Shown: positions 63,081 to 64,000 of the stretch, one piece after another
Layout of the letters: each line of letters begins with the position of its first letter
Numbering within the stretch: the first letter of the stretch is position 1
The notes under the pieces: generated by a model
The model's input: the letters and a program-made list of their open reading frames with translations, nothing else
Database searches by the model: none
What the model was told of the DNA's origin: nothing
Assembly (NCBI GenBank): GCA_030041375.1
Contig: JASHOA010000060.1
Location: 186,001 to 250,000, forward strand
DNA length: 64,000 bases
Source: Acetobacteraceae bacterium
GTDB lineage: Bacteria > Pseudomonadota > Alphaproteobacteria > Acetobacterales > Acetobacteraceae
Reading direction: 5' to 3'
Translations under genes and position numbers: made by a program

Positions 63081-64000
63081 CTGTGGACGCAACGGCGGAT
63101 CTGACTGACCAGGAACAGGACGACGCGCTCGCGCTGCCGGCCAACTGGCAGCCGCGCACGGCGGGCGCCGCTCTCAGCATTTTCGGGGTCGATGTCGTCG
63201 CCGTGCTGATCTTCTCGGCGCTGTCGCATTTCGTGTTCCTTACACGGCAAAGCCTGAGCAACATTGCGCTCGACGGCAGCGAGAGCGTGTTGCTATGCAT
63301 CGGATCTGCTTTCCTGCTCGGCGCCGGTGAGCTCGATATCTCGATCGGTGCCAACGTCATCCTGTCGTCTGTGGTCGGGGGCAAGACGATGGCGGCGTTC
63401 GGCAGCCCGTTAGCCGCCAGCCTCATCGGCGCGTGTGCGTGCGTCTTTTGCGGTGTCGCCGTCGGCGCGTTCAACGCCGCTGTGGTGACGCGGCTGCGCG
63501 TGACCTCCTTCATCACGACGCTGGCAAGCCTGGGGATCGTCACCGGCATCGCCTATGTGCTCACCAATGGCTACAATATCTCGGACGTACCGCTCGGCCT
63601 GCAATCGTATTTCGGCGTGGCCAAACTTGGCGGTCTCCTGCCCTATCCGGCGCTGCTCGCGTTCGCCTTCGCAGTGGCCGCCTGGTTCGTGGTGTACCGC
63701 ACCAGGTTCGGGCTTCACACCCTGGCGCTCGGTTCCTCGCGCGAGGCGGCGGTGCGCGCGGGCATCAACGTGCGCGGCAGGCTGATGGCCCTGTTCATGC
63801 TGGCTGGCGGCTCTGCCGGTGTGTGCGGTTTCATCGATCTGAGCCGCTACGCATCGACCAACCTCAGCGGCCATCAGACCGATGCTCTGGCGGCGATCGC
63901 CGGCGCGGTGATCGGCGGAACCAACCTGTTTGGCGGTCGCATCTCCATTGGTGGGGCGGTGTTCGGCGCGCTGCTTGCCGTGATCCTGCAGGACGGTCTC
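63077..64000 (+). CDS. Ribose-type sugar ABC transporter permease (3' partial)
   Basis: At least 308 residues, open to the window end. Translation from ATG 63077 gives a hydrophilic N-terminus (MTVDATADLTDQEQDD), then membrane segments and BPD_transp_2 blocks: GAGELDISIGANVILSSVVG, VTSFITTLASLGIVTGI, ALGSSREAAVRAGINV and AIAGAVIGGTNLFGGRISIGG. It forms the channel with the ATPase at 62259; the C-terminus lies outside the window. Confidence 0.87.
   Translation, partial: MTVDATADLTDQEQDDALALPANWQPRTAGAALSIFGVDVVAVLIFSALSHFVFLTRQSLSNIALDGSESVLLCIGSAFLLGAGELDISIGANVILSSVVGGKTMAAFGSPLAASLIGACACVFCGVAVGAFNAAVVTRLRVTSFITTLASLGIVTGIAYVLTNGYNISDVPLGLQSYFGVAKLGGLLPYPALLAFAFAVAAWFVVYRTRFGLHTLALGSSREAAVRAGINVRGRLMALFMLAGGSAGVCGFIDLSRYASTNLSGHQTDALAAIAGAVIGGTNLFGGRISIGGAVFGALLAVILQDGL

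Overview
The window is GC-rich (about two thirds G+C by eye) and densely coded. It looks like chromosomal DNA of an alphaproteobacterium, most likely Rhodospirillales/Acetobacteraceae. Reasons: a complete 14-gene nuo operon in standard order with separate nuoC and nuoD; the miaB-phoH-ybeY-corC block; a class I lysyl-tRNA synthetase; and the nuoN-coaX-rnj order. This is inference from gene content; no 16S rRNA is present.

Layout. 1-6.2 kb: a truncated polysaccharide deacetylase, a small CxxC protein, a VapBC-type toxin-antitoxin pair with a palindromic operator, then a co-oriented cobW GTPase, asparaginase, AroM-like protein and FAD amine-oxidase-like gene. 6.1-9.8 kb (minus): an overlapping three-gene unit of a CdtB-like nuclease, a lipase-like lipoprotein and a DUF4105 membrane protein. 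9.9-10.4 kb: a frameshifted DUF4160 gene with its DUF2442 partner. 10.5-15.5 kb: miaB, phoH, ybeY, corC (RNA modification and maturation) facing rmuC. 15.6-21.6 kb: a sugar-type ABC transporter whose permease is separated from its ATPase and binding protein by a BsuBI/PstI-type restriction-modification pair. 21.7-25.7 kb: a membrane protein, a class II aldolase and an amino-acid-type ABC transporter. 25.8-29.4 kb: class I lysK followed with no gap by a short mprF. 29.5-33.7 kb: a TctC-like binding protein, apt, RNase J and type III pantothenate kinase. 33.7-47.9 kb: nuoN to nuoA. 48.1 kb: tRNA-Asp. 48.5-49.8 kb: a class III aminotransferase. 50-64 kb: carbohydrate catabolism, namely an SDR and GntR regulator divergent from a sugar ABC importer plus a galactonate-dehydratase-like enzyme, then an IclR regulator with a UxuA-like dehydratase, an MlrC-family protein, a GMC oxidoreductase, an RraA-like protein and the start of a second ribose-type ABC system cut by the window end.

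How the genes work together. The nuo operon encodes complex I. LysK makes Lys-tRNA, the substrate of MprF-type lysyl-phosphatidylglycerol synthases, so the lysK-mprF adjacency is a functional pair, although this MprF lacks much of the catalytic domain. The 50-64 kb block looks like two regulated modules for importing and dehydrating sugar acids or related polyols.

The best candidates for something undescribed are: (1) the nuclease-lipoprotein-DUF4105 operon, seen together with the lack of lnt after corC; (2) the short MprF fused in operon to class I LysRS; (3) the perfect GNRA-capped hairpin exactly at the phoH/ybeY junction; and (4) the R-M pair lodged in a split ABC transporter. No CRISPR array, insertion sequence, integrase or rRNA was seen.
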